Origin: Aquatica leii
Taxonomy: Eukaryota; Arthropoda; Insecta; Coleoptera; Lampyridae
Assembly: GCA_035610365.1 (NCBI GenBank)
Contig: CM069432.1
Location: 82,526,520 to 82,590,519, forward strand
Length of the DNA stretch: 64,000 nucleotides
Direction: 5' to 3'
Positions within the stretch are counted from its first letter, which is position 1; each line of letters begins with the position of its first letter. The notes beneath the pieces were generated by a model that was not told the DNA's origin, made no database searches, and saw nothing but the letters and a program-made list of their open reading frames with translations. Positions 34,501-56,233 of the stretch are shown piece after piece. The position numbers were made by a program, and so were the translations under genes.

Positions 34501-35870
34501 TTTTATTAAGAAATTTTTACAGTATCTTTGTCTAAACTATAATAATTTTTAATCAATGGTTTGCGAATTTGTAGTTTGCTGCATCATCCTAATTATTTCA
34601 TTTTTTAATCTCGCTTTGCCATGACGTAGCCATTGGAACACCTTCTCATTAATAACATCTATAGGAACTCCTTTGAATCAACTTTGGGTTAACTCTATAA
34701 CAAAATTATGCGATTAATTATTTTTTATTATCTATTATCAGTCGCATGCATTTTCACTAGATTCATATCAAAAATATGTTTCTTTTTATGAATAAAATAA
34801 ATTTTTTGTTACAATGCTTTTTAAGTTTAAGTTCGCAGGTTGGCCACCCCTGTTCTAAAAAAATAACTGGATGCCAAGTAAAAAATAAACAATAACAATA
34901 AAGCGCTAAAACGTGGATAAGCTGATCGTACAAAAATAGATATGTTGTCAATTGTTTCTTTTTGTACTTACTTTTACTTAAATCAGCAGAACTTCTAATA
35001 GCTTTTTCTTCTTTAATTCAGCACAAAAAAAGAACACATTTACAAATATAGACTAAGCCCCAAGTCATCTTCCTTTCGTAAACGTAAAACTGCATATACC
35101 CGTAATCGTATAAGTACTTACTTAGAAGTGTTTCTGGTGAATCAAACTCGGTAGTCGGTACATATCTCGTCACAATTCTCAGAAATCAAAGTATCTTATC
35201 TACATTTACAGTATCAAACGCGAATGCATAAGTTTTTTATTGCATACATATCTTTATCAACAAAATTTCGATGTGGGCGTTTAATCTCTACAGGAAGTTA
35301 TTTTTGTTTAGGTATTACAATTTAGCAACTTGTACAAACGGTTTTTTCTGATATTAAAAATTATATTTCTTTATCTCAAATAAAGAACGATTAAACCGAT
35401 TTTAGAGGTACTAAAACACTAAAAGAATGTTATCATGTTAGTCGTAATACTTGAATTTTAATACATTGTCAAGGCTGCTATAAACACTTTATTTTTTATA
35501 TCAATATAGAAGGCCTATAGGAGTGATTTTAAAGGAATCTTTTAGGGTACTTTATTCTCCTTCTATATGCATTGTTATAGAATCAATATGGGAACGCCAT
35601 TAGAATGCTACATTTCTAATACTTTAGTGATTCCAATCAACTGCCAATTTTAAGGCTGCTATAAGCACTTTTTTCTTAAATTAAATATAGTATTCCTATA
35701 GAAGTGTTTTTAAAAGAATCTTTTAGAGTACTTTATTCTTCTTATATAGGCATTCTTATAGAATACGTTTTAAATTAAGTGTGTTATTAGAAGTCCATAC
35801 ACAAACTACTATTGGCATGCTTTAGAAATGAATATTTGGGAATGCTTATCGAACCTACATGGAACTTATG
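34140..35870. repeat. dispersed degenerate repeats with a TAGAATGCT word
   Basis: The word (A/G)TAGAATGCT or close variants recurs near 34210, 34251, 34337, 34383, 35594, 35756 and 35840. Within this lies a clear tandem duplication of period 181 bp (AAGGCTGCTATAA at 35471 and 35652, both followed by TTTTAAA(G/A)GAATCTTTTAG). It is probably a decayed satellite. Confidence 0.55.
34829..34853 (-). other. possible single hAT terminus
   Basis: The minus strand reads CAGGGGTGGCCAACCTGCG, resembling the ends of many hAT elements. No partner end or 8-bp duplication was found. Confidence 0.3.
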
Positions 35871-36663
35871 GTTTTGTGGGTCTTCTCGAAATTTAATCGA
35901 AGCAATAAGTCTAGGCAGGAGAAAAGGAGATCCTAGACCCGAGGTCCCCCAAAAGAAAGATATCGAGAATAAACAATAATCATTTATCAGGTATATATAT
36001 ATTTATATATATATATATAAATTGATAGCAAATTCCTGAAAGGAAAGAGCCAACTCGACGGTTACGCCACTGGTATAAATCACATATAAATAAATTACAC
36101 AAACAACTAGAATATAAGGTTAAAGCAGGTCTAAAATAGACTCTGGAAGCAAAACAATTTGCGCTAAAGTTTAAATTATGTTTCCGCGGCTACAAAAAAC
36201 AGTAGCAAATACACACGTGACCGCGCGTGAGAATTAGAAAAAGTAACACCACCCGTGGTCCTTGACGTCAAGTTCACGACCGGTAGAAAATTCGTCAATC
36301 AATTAGGTTACGACAAATAATACGTTGCGAGCTCCCAAATCTTTACTATTTACAATTCCCGCACATTATAGATTGAAATTTTCTTTTACGTTAAATATAG
36401 TAATTTACGTTAAATATAGTAATTAAACATAATTAATTAGATTAAAATAGGCGTACTGTATGCACAAAAGACAAAGTTCAAGACAGAAATATATCCAATT
36501 TCGAAGTCCGTACTGATTTCCTTTCATTTAATCCGTAGCGTGAGTTGCACTATTCATTTCTCGTTGTTAGGCGCGAACAGAAGTCATGACCCCGAAGCGC
36601 GTGGACGAAAGTGGGTCGAGGTCCAGCGGCCTCCCGATGTTCCACGTTACGCTTAAAGATACG

Positions 36664-36671
36664 TATAAATA
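36664..36671 (+). promoter_or_regulatory. possible TATA box in GC-richer island
   Basis: TATAAATA sits in a stretch (36540-36960) that is clearly less AT-rich than its surroundings. Frames of 117 and 83 codons downstream have no recognisable domain. A donor-like GGTACGT occurs at 36957. It could be the promoter and first exon of an unidentified transcript. Confidence 0.25.
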
Positions 36672-37336
36672 CCTTTACGTTCCGAGTTTTTTTTGTTTTT
36701 GCATAACTCCTTCACCAGGTCACCTCATTTTTAAACCCTCGGCACACTCCCCAAGCTATAGGAAAGCGCCATCAAACAACTTAGATTCTTTGCACCGCTG
36801 CGCTTGTTATTTCATAGTTACAGTGATACAACTCCGGCAGCTCGTAAGAAGCCACACAGAACGTCAGCTCAGAAAGAAAACTCAGCAAGAAAGCTTCGAA
36901 AGAGCTCGGAAGAAAACTCCGACAGAAAAGAAAAGCTAAAACAGCAAATATTAGTTGGTACGTCTCCACCATCAACCACGTGCGTATACTATAACTTACT
37001 TTATGATTTTACTTCGACATACGTAGATATTTTGTTTTACGAATGTGACATTTGATCGGATTCATTAAGGATTTCTAAAATAAAACGTCGTTGCATTAGA
37101 TGTTGATCGATGAAGGAAGACCTAATTTTTCTTACCAATCCGTCTCTGCCACGTCCATTACAACGCGAACCACCAAATAAAATGAATTCCGTAGATGGAC
37201 TACTCTCGAGCGCCCTCTACGAGCATAAATTGAAGAATATAGCTCGAGGTCAAGTATTTCACACGGTTAAAGGCAAGGTTGCTTAACCATCAGGCGAATT
37301 TATGCCCATGTACGAATTTACTCGTGAGACACAACG

Positions 37337-37368
<32 letters not shown>

Positions 37369-38615
37369 CATTATTAAAAAAATCTATGAAAAATAGCTAA
37401 TTAGCTTTCCTTGTAAGTACCTTCAGATTAAACTAATTAATATAATAATCAATAACTTCACGAAAAGTCATAATACACAATTTGAGAAGAAATATTCTTT
37501 ATCCAAAAAAATATAATAGAAATATACAAGAAATTTTTTTAAATTGCATTTTACTACTTCTAAGTAACTGTTGTTTGCTGAAGGTCAACAACTTTCGTTC
37601 GCAGTTTTAACCTTTGTAAATAGTCCCACTGTTGTATTTTCGTACCCTTCGTTTAATACGCACTTTTGTTTATGCCACTAACTTGTTTGCAGCAGGTACT
37701 TGGTTTCAACGTAAGTATTTTTTTTATTATAACATTAAATCTCATTTTTAATTGTATAATTTGCCATGTTTGCAGTTTTTAATTTGGGTTTACTTACGTT
37801 TTGATAAAAACATTTTTTTGGTTTGAAACAGTAATTTAATTCTATAAATAGCATTATAATAATGCTAATCCATAAAATTCGTTGTCTTAAAATTAAAAAA
37901 ATCCTAATACCTAATACTTAATATATCGAATTTAATAAGTAAATTATTACAGAAATTTTAAATATTGCTCCTACTAACCAGTAAACTATCAGTTTCAAGC
38001 TATTGTATGCAATAAACTGCCGATGAAAACTAAAGATGTTAAAGATTTAGAAGAACTGAAAAGAATAAAACATTGGTTAGTTGGAATTACGGATATTAGA
38101 AAGACTTTTTTTTCTTTTTAGCGATACGAAAAAACTCCAAGCCATAGCTTTATATTCAAGTTTTAGAAGAAAGAATAAATGATCATTTTGCAGTACAATA
38201 AAAATGTACGAAGTTATTTTGGGTAAGCTGTAAATATACTTTAAAGTTAATATATTTAGTATTCATTTTTGTTAAGTTAGAGTTAAACGCCGATTCCAAT
38301 AAGTGCAAGACACAAATATTTAAAAATTTTATCACTGATGTTCACGGCAACAGTTGCGCTGAAGAAAAATAATGATAACTTTTTAGTTAGTTTTGTGTAG
38401 GTATTATTGTTTTTGTATGATAATTAATGATTTATTTTTAATTCAATTAGCTAAAATTTTTGTTTCTTATTTTTATCTAATTTATTGCTGAAAATAATTT
38501 TAATACATGTAAAAAAATTGTCAATATTTTTTGTAGACAATAAAGAATATATACGTTACTAAATTATTATAATTTTATTACTAACAACTAATCTATTTAA
38601 TGTAAAATAAAGATT
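36672..38615. other. no supported gene
   Basis: Mostly AT-rich sequence. Lys/Ser-rich frames at 36804-37055 could be an exon of something unrecognised but carry no family signature. A TA microsatellite lies at 37340-37370. Confidence 0.35.
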
Positions 38616-38927
38616 GGTTTGAAATCTAGAACAATCGTTGGTGATCAATGTAGGACAAATACAGGTCGCCAATAAACAATAGAAGTTGGTTCTCAATGAA
38701 AAAGTAATACACGTCACCAATGTAAAATATATGTCGGTTACCAATGCAGAAGCATTATAAGTTATCAATCTGCAATAATTGTCAATTTTCAATTTAAAAT
38801 AAATGTTGGTTTACAATATGTAACCTAGATAGGTCACCAACGTAGAAAACACATCGGTCGCCAATCTAGGACAAATATTGGTTGCTAATGTAGAATACAG
38901 ATTGTTGCCAATATTTATACCATTTAT
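38616..38927 (-). repeat. strictly phased 24-bp degenerate array, 13 units
   Basis: Units begin at 38616 and then at every 24th base (38640, 38664, 38688 and so on to 38904) with no indel. The consensus is GGT(C/T)(A/G)CCAAT(G/C)TAG plus a variable tail. Unit identity is only moderate. On the minus strand one frame translates across the whole array as an octapeptide repeat of the form L-(A/V/I)-T-x-(I/N)-(Y/C)-x-(T/S), with a single stop in the middle. No known protein was recognised. Confidence 0.85.
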
Positions 38928-39218
38928 AAAAGTGTTACATTTTAATGTTGCACCAATATTGATAGTCTATCTCGATCCATTCTGGTTGTGCTACTAGGGT
39001 AACGTTAATTATTTTTTATGTAAATTAAAAAGTTTGTTTTACTTTTAACATCTTGCTAACATTGATTTTTTCTAATTCAGGGCCCATGTATAAATTTTAT
39101 ATCAGTGTTGACCATGCAAATCTAAATTTTGCATGAACAGTGTAAATACCATTTTATAAAAAGGATACACGTTGGCGGATCATTTTTAGGTTTGTAATTC
39201 TTCACTGTATGCAGAGCT

Positions 39219-39515
39219 CAGGCGCGGCTCCAGCAGTTTATTTCGGTGGGGGCTCCATCAGTTTAAAGCGGGGAGAGGGGAGGAGTGCTCATCACATTTT
39301 TAAATAATAATGTATTGAATATGGCGTTAATATAAAATTGAATAACACTTCGTTATGCATCAAGCTTTTACTTGCAAGCGATAAAGCATCATAAATTATA
39401 CAACTATTAAAAAAGCGAATGTATTACATACAAAGTGAGAAAAACTTCAGTATTCTTTTCAATGTCGGGGGGGGGGGGCATAGCCCCCACGGCCCCCCCT
39501 CTGAAGCCGCGCCTG
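39219..39515. mobile_element. hAT MITE, 297 bp, nested in another hAT end
   Basis: It starts CAGGCGCGGCTCCAG and ends CTGAAGCCGCGCCTG (inverted, one mismatch). Perfect 8-bp duplications GCAGAGCT lie at 39211-39218 and 39516-39523. A run of 10 G (39469-39478 region) faces blocks of C. The very GC-rich ends stand out from the AT-rich host. Confidence 0.9.
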
Positions 39516-39864
39516 GCAGAGCTGGGCAGTAGTTAACTACAAAGTAGGTAGTTAAGCTACTAATCTAACTGTAGTTGGAATATATTACTTTTTTTGTGTA
39601 ATCGTATTTAAAAAGTAGTTAGCTACTCTATTTTAACTACAAAATAGTTAAACTACTTTGTTAATAGCTTAACTACTTTACTAATAATTAAACTACTTTA
39701 TTAGCGGCTTCAATTACATGCAATGGCTACAAGTATTCAGCTTGCATTGCAATTTCGCAGATTAAAACGTGTCCTTCAAGTGATGAACGGTAACGCAGAA
39801 GTAAACATGAATGTAAAGACTATTCAAAAAATGTTTATAAATACAGCAAATAATTTGTTTTGAA

Positions 39865-40150
39865 ATGTTAAATGCCACTGATCTAAACGTAAACAAAGTA
39901 TTACTTCAACAAAATGAAGATTTTTTTGATTTTGATGAACCTGGTTTGTCTAAAAAGTTACACATTTCTTCTGATACTGAGAATGAACATGCTCACAAAA
40001 CCAGAAGAATAGAACTAGAATTGTTAAAACACCTGGAAGATAACAGAATTCATATATCTATGTCAGATGACTATAACATTATTTAAAAAATCTTTGCTGC
40101 TGTCGAACGATTATTTTCGTTTTTCACTCATAAATTCGCTCAAAAGAAAT
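39865..40150 (+). pseudogene. hAT transposase C-terminal fragment
   Basis: A frame of 73 codons with an acidic spacer and KTRRIELELLKHLED is followed, after a TAA at 40084-40086, in the same frame by AAVERLFSFFTH, matching the hAT dimerisation motif (S-AAVERLFS) at the C-terminus of these transposases. The rest of the protein is missing. Confidence 0.6.
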
Positions 40151-41129
40151 GCTTTGGCTGATGCTCTTTTTGAAAAGTTACTTTTATGAAAATGAAACGG
40201 ATATTGAATACCAGAATAAGTTTATTACTTTAAGTTCTGTTTTTAAGGGCTTGTTTTATTATTTTTTTTTTTTGAGAATTTATAATAAAATAGATATACA
40301 TGATAATAGGATAATAGTACTTACGTTAAAATTGTTTTACTGATTTCGTGTGAGCGTGATTGATTTACTTTGTCTTCTTTAATCTAATAATATTTCAGTG
40401 TCTATAGGTAGAGGCGTTTCATTATGTCGTGAACTGTGACCTTGAGTCAAAATTCGAAATTAATAAACTAAAAATTAAAAGTTTGACAAGTCTATGTGAA
40501 TATCAAAAAGGTCAGTGTATTTAAAAAACACTTGCGTCAATAAAAATTAAAAATAATAACATATTTATATATTAAATAAAAATTAGTTTACTTATAACGA
40601 TACATAAAGACTTATTAATAACAAATACAACGACATAGCATAGAATGGCAAAGTATCTTAAGACTTCAATCAAAAAATATTATAACAATCGGAATTTGAC
40701 TTAATTGTCTTATATTTATTACGTCTCAAAGTCAAAAGTTTAGTTATCTGGTGTTCTTAGGTAAATAAAAGAAAATAGACTAAGTACAATAATATATTTA
40801 ATGATTGTTTGATGGAGGCTCCTGGCGTATAAGTACTGTTTGAGGGTGACGTGATAATCACGTGTATTAACTATTAACAAGCAATCTAAATTATAAGTAT
40901 AATACATTACAAGTTAAATGGTCTAAAACAAGCACATTTACTAATTAAAATACGGACTAAGTACTAAACAGTTATCTTTGCTAAACAGATGCAAAAATAT
41001 ACAATTGACAACTCTGTAGATTTTTTATCTTTTTTGTGTTACAGTTCTGTAATGAGTAGAAATGCGATAGTTATAGAAAAATGTCAAAAACAAGCGTACG
41101 GTGTGGTACGGTACGCCCGGTACGCAGTG

Positions 41130-41141
41130 TTTCCCGCCAAA
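41130..41141. promoter_or_regulatory. E2F-type site upstream of MCM5
   Basis: TTTCCCGCCAAA is a perfect E2F consensus, 98 bp before the MCM5 start codon. MCM genes are classic E2F targets at G1/S. The site argues that an in-frame upstream ATG at 41081 is not the real start, since the promoter would then lie in coding sequence. Confidence 0.75.
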
Positions 41142-41239
41142 TAAGCTTTTGTGTGTCGGTGTGTGTCAAAGCTGTATGCAAAGTGCGCTTGATTAGTAAA
41201 AATTATTTTTACATACAAAAATTACAATTTTGGAACACA

Positions 41240-51364
<10,125 letters not shown>

Positions 51365-51367
51365 GTG

Positions 51368-51373
51368 AATAAA
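51368..51373 (+). terminator. polyadenylation signal of MCM5
   Basis: AATAAA begins 4 nt after the stop codon. A second AATAAA-like word (TAATAAATAG) follows near 51420 and may be the one used. Confidence 0.55.
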
Positions 51374-52005
51374 CTATTTTTCAACCAACTACTTGATTAG
51401 ATCGTAATATTTTTACAGTAATAAATAGAATTATGTTTGGCTTTTCCAACGACTTTTTGAAAGTTTTTTTAACTGATTAAAATACAACTCAACTCATTCC
51501 CAATACACAATTTGGACCAATCCCCCGTGATATGTCTGAATGTAGACGAATACATCTTTTGTCTTGACTAGACTTGATTTGGTATAGGTATTAACGTTGA
51601 CTGAACAATAGAGTCAACGGTATTATATACTATGACTGCATTTTTACTGCTTTTCACATTTAGTTAAATAATTAACGTAGGTACGAGCGCTTTTTTAAAC
51701 TCGTGACTCAAGAGTGCTTTTTTAATACTTTAAGCAATTTTAATTTGAATTTTAAAGAAATACTTGCATAAATATATATTTACAAAGAAAGAATGCGACA
51801 TTCATAAAACAAAACCGACGACGATAAAAACTAAAAGATCAAGAGAGGGAAGCAAGCTTATACCTATAAGCAGCTTTAAAAAATTCTTCCGCAATACCAA
51901 TAATTTTTATTCCATTGTCAATTTTAGGCTTTCAACCAGAAGTAAATTGAGGGATACCGTTTGTATTTGATGGATACTCACTCAAAAATTAACGTATGTA
52001 ATAAT
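51374..52005. other. intergenic, nothing recognised
   Basis: AT-rich sequence between MCM5 and the gypsy element. The missing integrase and 3' LTR of that element would be expected here, but neither was found. Confidence 0.5.
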
Positions 52006-52689
52006 TTATTCATATTCGAACTCCATTTCTTCGATTGGATTCCTGGTTCTGCTACTTATTACTCTGGTTCGGGCCTGAACTTGCGCATTGTGGTTATGCC
52101 TGGACAAGGCATCAGCGTTCCGATGACTGCTTCCGGCACGGTGTTCTGTGTCATAGTCATACTCTTGCAGTCTCTCGATCCATCTTGCCACTTGTCCTTC
52201 TGGGTTACGGAACTGCAGTAGCCATTTTAAAGCGGCGTGGTCTGTTCTCAGTAAAAATTTTCGTCCATACAAATACTTGTAGAAATGTTCGATGGACTTA
52301 ACGACTGCTAACAGCTCCCTCCTAGTCACGCAATAATTCCTTTCTGGCCTGGACAAAACCTTGCTAAAATACGCGATAACCTTTTCTTGTCCATCTTGAA
52401 CCTGCGAAAGGACCGCGCCTATGGCCAGATTCCTTGCGTCGGTATCCAAAATAAACTTTCCATCTTCTCTTGGATAACTCAGAATCGGCGAAGTGACTAG
52501 AGCTTGTTTTAGTTGATTAAAAGAATTTTCGAAGTCTTCATTCCATCTAAATTCTGCTTTTTCTTCGGTTAATTTTGTCAGTGGTTTGGCAATATTGGCA
52601 AATCCGGGTACAAATCTTCTATAATAAGTGCACAACCCAAAGAAACTTCGGACTTGATGTTTGTCGATTGGTCTTGGCCATGCTTGCAC
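52006..52689 (-). pseudogene. Ty3/gypsy RT thumb and RNase H
   Basis: The frame opens with the RT connection (RSFFGLCTYYRRFVPGFA, then PLTKL) and continues with RNase H: DTDARNLAIGAVLSQ (first Asp), RRELLAVV (Glu), LLRTDHAALKWL (Asp) and HRNADALSR (last His/Asp region). All catalytic positions of RNase H are visible. It is separated from the main pol frame by a one-base shift near 52706. It ends at a stop with no integrase following. Confidence 0.9.
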
Positions 52690-52708
52690 TGCTCGGATTT
52701 TGCCTGGG

Positions 52709-54505
52709 TCAGTCAGCCCTTACTCCATCTCTAGATACGACGTGGCCAAGGTATTGGACTTCCTTCTTAAATACGTGGCACTTCTTTGGGCTCAGTTTGA
52801 GGTTAGCCCCACGTAATCGCTGGAACACTTCCTTCAAGTTGTTCAAGTGTTCTTCAAACGACCTTCCAACCACGATCACGTCGTCCAGGTATACCAAGCA
52901 CGTCTTCCAAGACAATCCGCGCAAGATGGTCTCCATCAAACGCTCGAACGTTGCAGGAGCGTTACACAGGCCGAAGGGCATTACAGTGAACTGCCACAAA
53001 CCAGTTCCGATCGTAAAAGCTGTTTTTTCACGATCCTTGGGTTCTAATTCTACCTGCCAGTATCCACTCTTTAAATCTAACATAGAAAACCACTGGGATC
53101 CTGACAGGGTGTCTAGCGTATCGTCAATTCTGGGTAAAGGGTAGCTGTCCTTTTTGGTCACGTCGTTTAGTTTCCTGTAGTCTACGCAAAACCTCGTTGA
53201 TCCATCCTTCTTCTTTACGAGTACCACTGGGGATGCCCATGGGCTACTTGAAGGTTCAATCACGCCTTCTCTCTCTTGTTCGGCTTCTTCTCTTTTCGTC
53301 AAAGGAAGTCTGCGTGGATGTTGTCGTATCGGCCGAGCGTCTCTGGTATTAATTTTATGTTTCACCACGTTAATTCTTCCTTTGGAGCCACTCTCCAGCG
53401 CGAACACATCTTGGTACTCTTGGATCAACACTTTAACTTTACCTAGCTGGTCTTGGCTGAGGTTTTGGCATTTGGTGGTAAGAATGTCCAATAGATGTTG
53501 TGGACACTTCTTCGGCGACGTATCTTCGTTCGACTTCATGCATCTCACAATTTGTGATACTGGCGTGCATTGACCTACCACGGTCTTCTTTTTCAACGTT
53601 ACAGGATCTGAGTTGATGTTTAAGAACCTTACTGGCATCGTGTTCTTCACTCGTACTAAAGTTCTGCCAACGAGTAGTCCCTTTTCAACTAAGTTGCCCT
53701 CCATTGGTTCATTCGCGCGTATGTAGCCTTCCCGGAGACTTCCATCCAGGCGTGCCATCACCACACTTTCAGTCCTTGCAGGCAGGGTCACGTCTTCACT
53801 CAATAAGACTCGCACGGTTGCCTTCTCTGACGAATGAAAAGGAATTTCTTCATTGTCGATCTTCAGGACATCGTTCTTCATATCCAAATGGAACCCATAC
53901 TTCTTTATCACGTCCATTCCCAGGATAACTTCTTCCGTGATGTCGGCTACCAGTACTTGATAGTCGAGTACTCTATTTCCCAAACCAATGGTTACTTTAA
54001 CTTGTCCGTGAGTAGGTATTTTGTCACCCGTCGCCGTTCGAAGTCGTACTGTTACTGGTGATGTCTTCTCGTTTTCCACTAACATGTCAGGACGAATGAT
54101 GGTCTTTGTCGCTCCCGTGTCAACCAGTAACTGGACGCTTCTCCCATTGATCTTGCCATCGAGATAAATGCTATGAAATTGCTCCCTAGGCGATGCCATT
54201 TGGATTGTAATCTCCGGAGTCTGACTAGATGAGATTACTTTTTGTCTCTTTTGCTCGCCTCGTTCCAAATTATCGAGCGCTCTTCTTGTCCTCTTCTTAG
54301 GTTTAGTACGATGCCGTCGTACATGGCCTATTTCATCGCAGTTCAAAGCTGTCACTCCTCTTTCCCGAAGTATTCGTCGCGCTCCTCTCCTCGATGCTTT
54401 CCAGTGTCTGCGCGGGTACTTCTGCAGCACAGCAGCGTTTATGACCATCTCGTTGCGATGCTTGTTTTGCTGCTTCAAACTCCAAAGCATGCACCAAAGC
54501 GTCAT
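52709..54505 (-). pseudogene. Ty3/gypsy protease and reverse transcriptase
   Basis: 598 open codons. Residues 52-66 hold what looks like a Gag zinc knuckle (NCDEIGH) in which the first and last Cys are lost. The aspartic protease has LLVDTGATKTII (DTG at 129-131) and later EVILGMDVI. RT has WASPVVLVKKKDG, FCVDYRKLND, FSMLDLKSGYWQ and the active-site YLDD at 539-542. So catalytic residues of both enzymes are present. The GC content here is far higher than in the surroundings, showing this insertion is younger than its host DNA. Confidence 0.92.
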
Positions 54506-55490
54506 CCAACGTCTTCGGTCGAGCTAACCGGAGAGTCTGCTGTGTTTCGCTGTCTCGGAGGCCGTCTACAAAGGTTTGAATAGCCAACTGCTCCAAGAAG
54601 GTATCTGGTGCTGTAGGATACGCAAGCCGTGTTAATCTAGCGATGTCAGCCTCAAACTCTTGAAGACTTTCGGCGGCTTTCTGAACCCGGCTTTTAATTT
54701 GAGCTTGATAGACTTGTTGAAGATGGGCATCTCCATATCCCATTTCTAATCGTGATATTAAGAGTTCGTAATTTTCTTGCAGGTGGTCCGGAACAGTTTG
54801 TAAAATTCCAAGCGCTTCTCCACGTAAGGACACTATTAAAGACGTCGCTTTCTGCTTGTTGCTCCAACCATTAGCAGTAGCTGCGGCTTCAAACTGCTTG
54901 TAGTAGGTTGACCATGGAACTTTACCATCAAAATTCGGTGGTACAACTTTGAACTTGTGAGTGTTTTCTTCTCGATGGTCCATTATTAAATCTTCACTCG
55001 TGACGCTTCCTTCACCGTGACAATTCATTTGGGTCATTCTTTCTTCAAGCAGTTGTATTCTTTCTCTCAATTTTTTCTCTAGCTTGTCTTCTATGGTTCT
55101 TGAATTTTCTTTTAACTTCTCTTCTAATTTGTCTTGTACTTCTTCTATTTTGTCATTCACAGAATCGCAAATTTCTTCTTTTAAATTTAGCATATCTGTT
55201 TGGGTTTCCTCTTGCGCAATTCTGATTTAATTTCCTACACTAACTTGTATTTGTTCCTCAATAGTCTTTATTTGATTTTCCATGCTCGCTCGTACTTCTT
55301 CTTTTAAACTTCTAGCATTTTCTTTCATTTTTCTAGAATTTTCTTCCATTTTTCTAGAATTTTCTTCCATTTTGCTGGAATTTTCCGACAGTTTTTCTTC
55401 AATTTTCTGTGAATTTTCGCCCATTTTTCTATTATTTTATTCCATATTTCTATTCATCGATTCGAGAATTTCAAGTATTTTTGAATCCAT
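54333..55490 (-). pseudogene. Ty3/gypsy Gag with N-terminal coiled coil
   Basis: It starts at ATG 55490-55488. The first 130 residues are a highly charged heptad-like coiled coil built from repeats of the type ENSRKMEENSRKM. The retrotransposon Gag domain follows (VVPPNFDGKVPWSTYYKQFE and FVDGLRDSETQQTLR). Two in-frame TAA codons (near 55434 and 55224) and a shift before the zinc knuckle inactivate it. Confidence 0.82.
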
Positions 55491-55839
55491 TTTAACTGCT
55501 TGCAAACGCGTCACCGGCATAAATTTAAATATAACACGTATATAAAGTTTAAATACACTACTTTTTAAAATGCAGTTTTTGTATAACAAAAAATTTTAAT
55601 AACGATCCACTTGTTAATATTAAACCACTAGTGTACGGAAACGAATTTAATTAATATCGCGATGACGCACTTGTTAAAAGAAAAAGTTTAATGAACACTA
55701 TATTAACGAATTTAACTATGATTACACTTTATAAATAAACACGCGTATCGCGAACTTAACAGTTATTTACGCAATCAACGTTTTTTTTCTGGAGCGATAT
55801 TAGATTATTTAATGGTATTTACACTAATAAAAATCGCGA

Positions 55840-55857
55840 ACCCGACACCGACACCAA
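55840..55857 (-). other. candidate primer-binding site of gypsy element
   Basis: The minus strand reads TTGGTGTCGGTGTCGGG next to the LTR edge; TGGTGTC would pair with a tRNA ending GACACCA. The tRNA identity is not certain. Confidence 0.5.
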
Positions 55858-56233
55858 TGTTGCGAATTTATTTATCAAAAACTAATTTATTTAAACTACT
55901 AAAAATACGTTTACTTATTCTAGAAATATGTATACTTTTAAATTAACCGAACTAATTAAATTTAAATATCTAAGGATAAAAACTTACAGTAATTTATATA
56001 AAACAATAATATGCTATCACTTACGCGAAGATAAGATAACGTTCGCGGATAACTTCACACTTGTTTACACTAAAAATCACGTACACGATTATTCTCGGTA
56101 TAGTTATCTAGACACGCGTGCTAACGACTTATTTATTTCCACTTTAATAATCTTCTTAACACTGCTGTATTCGCATTCCAGCAATAACTGACCTACGATT
56201 TGTTTCGGTCTATCTTCTAGAAGATGGATAACA
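55858..56233 (-). repeat. gypsy 5' LTR (outer edge uncertain)
   Basis: The inner edge TGTTGCGAATTT lies directly beside the primer-binding site. AACA at 56230-56233 would give matching TGTT...AACA ends. As the other LTR is missing, the outer edge rests only on this symmetry. Confidence 0.5.

Larger units (their letters stand above)
39212..40250 (+). mobile_element. hAT transposon relic, interrupted in its TIR
   Basis: A hAT-type end CAGAGCTGGGCAGTAGTTAA is read at 39517 onward. Its first bases are also present at 39212-39218 as part of the target duplication made by an inner MITE. TAGTTAAACTAC-type words fill the subterminal region. A transposase C-terminal fragment lies at 39865-40150. The right end was not found. 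Confidence 0.6.
52006..56233 (-). mobile_element. Ty3/gypsy retrotransposon lacking integrase and 3' LTR
   Basis: On the minus strand the order is 5' LTR (starting about 56233), primer-binding site, coiled-coil Gag, protease, RT and RNase H, which then stops at 52006. No integrase core and no second LTR follow, so the 3' part is deleted. Gag has two in-frame stops and pol has one frameshift. The outer LTR edge is uncertain. Confidence 0.85.

Noticed and set aside
41081..41239. N-terminal extension of MCM5 from an upstream in-frame ATG
   Set aside because: The extension is not part of known MCM5 proteins and overlaps the E2F site; the start at 41240 matches the family.
55928..56191. 87-codon plus-strand frame
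   Set aside because: It lies in the gypsy LTR, antisense to the element, with no motif.
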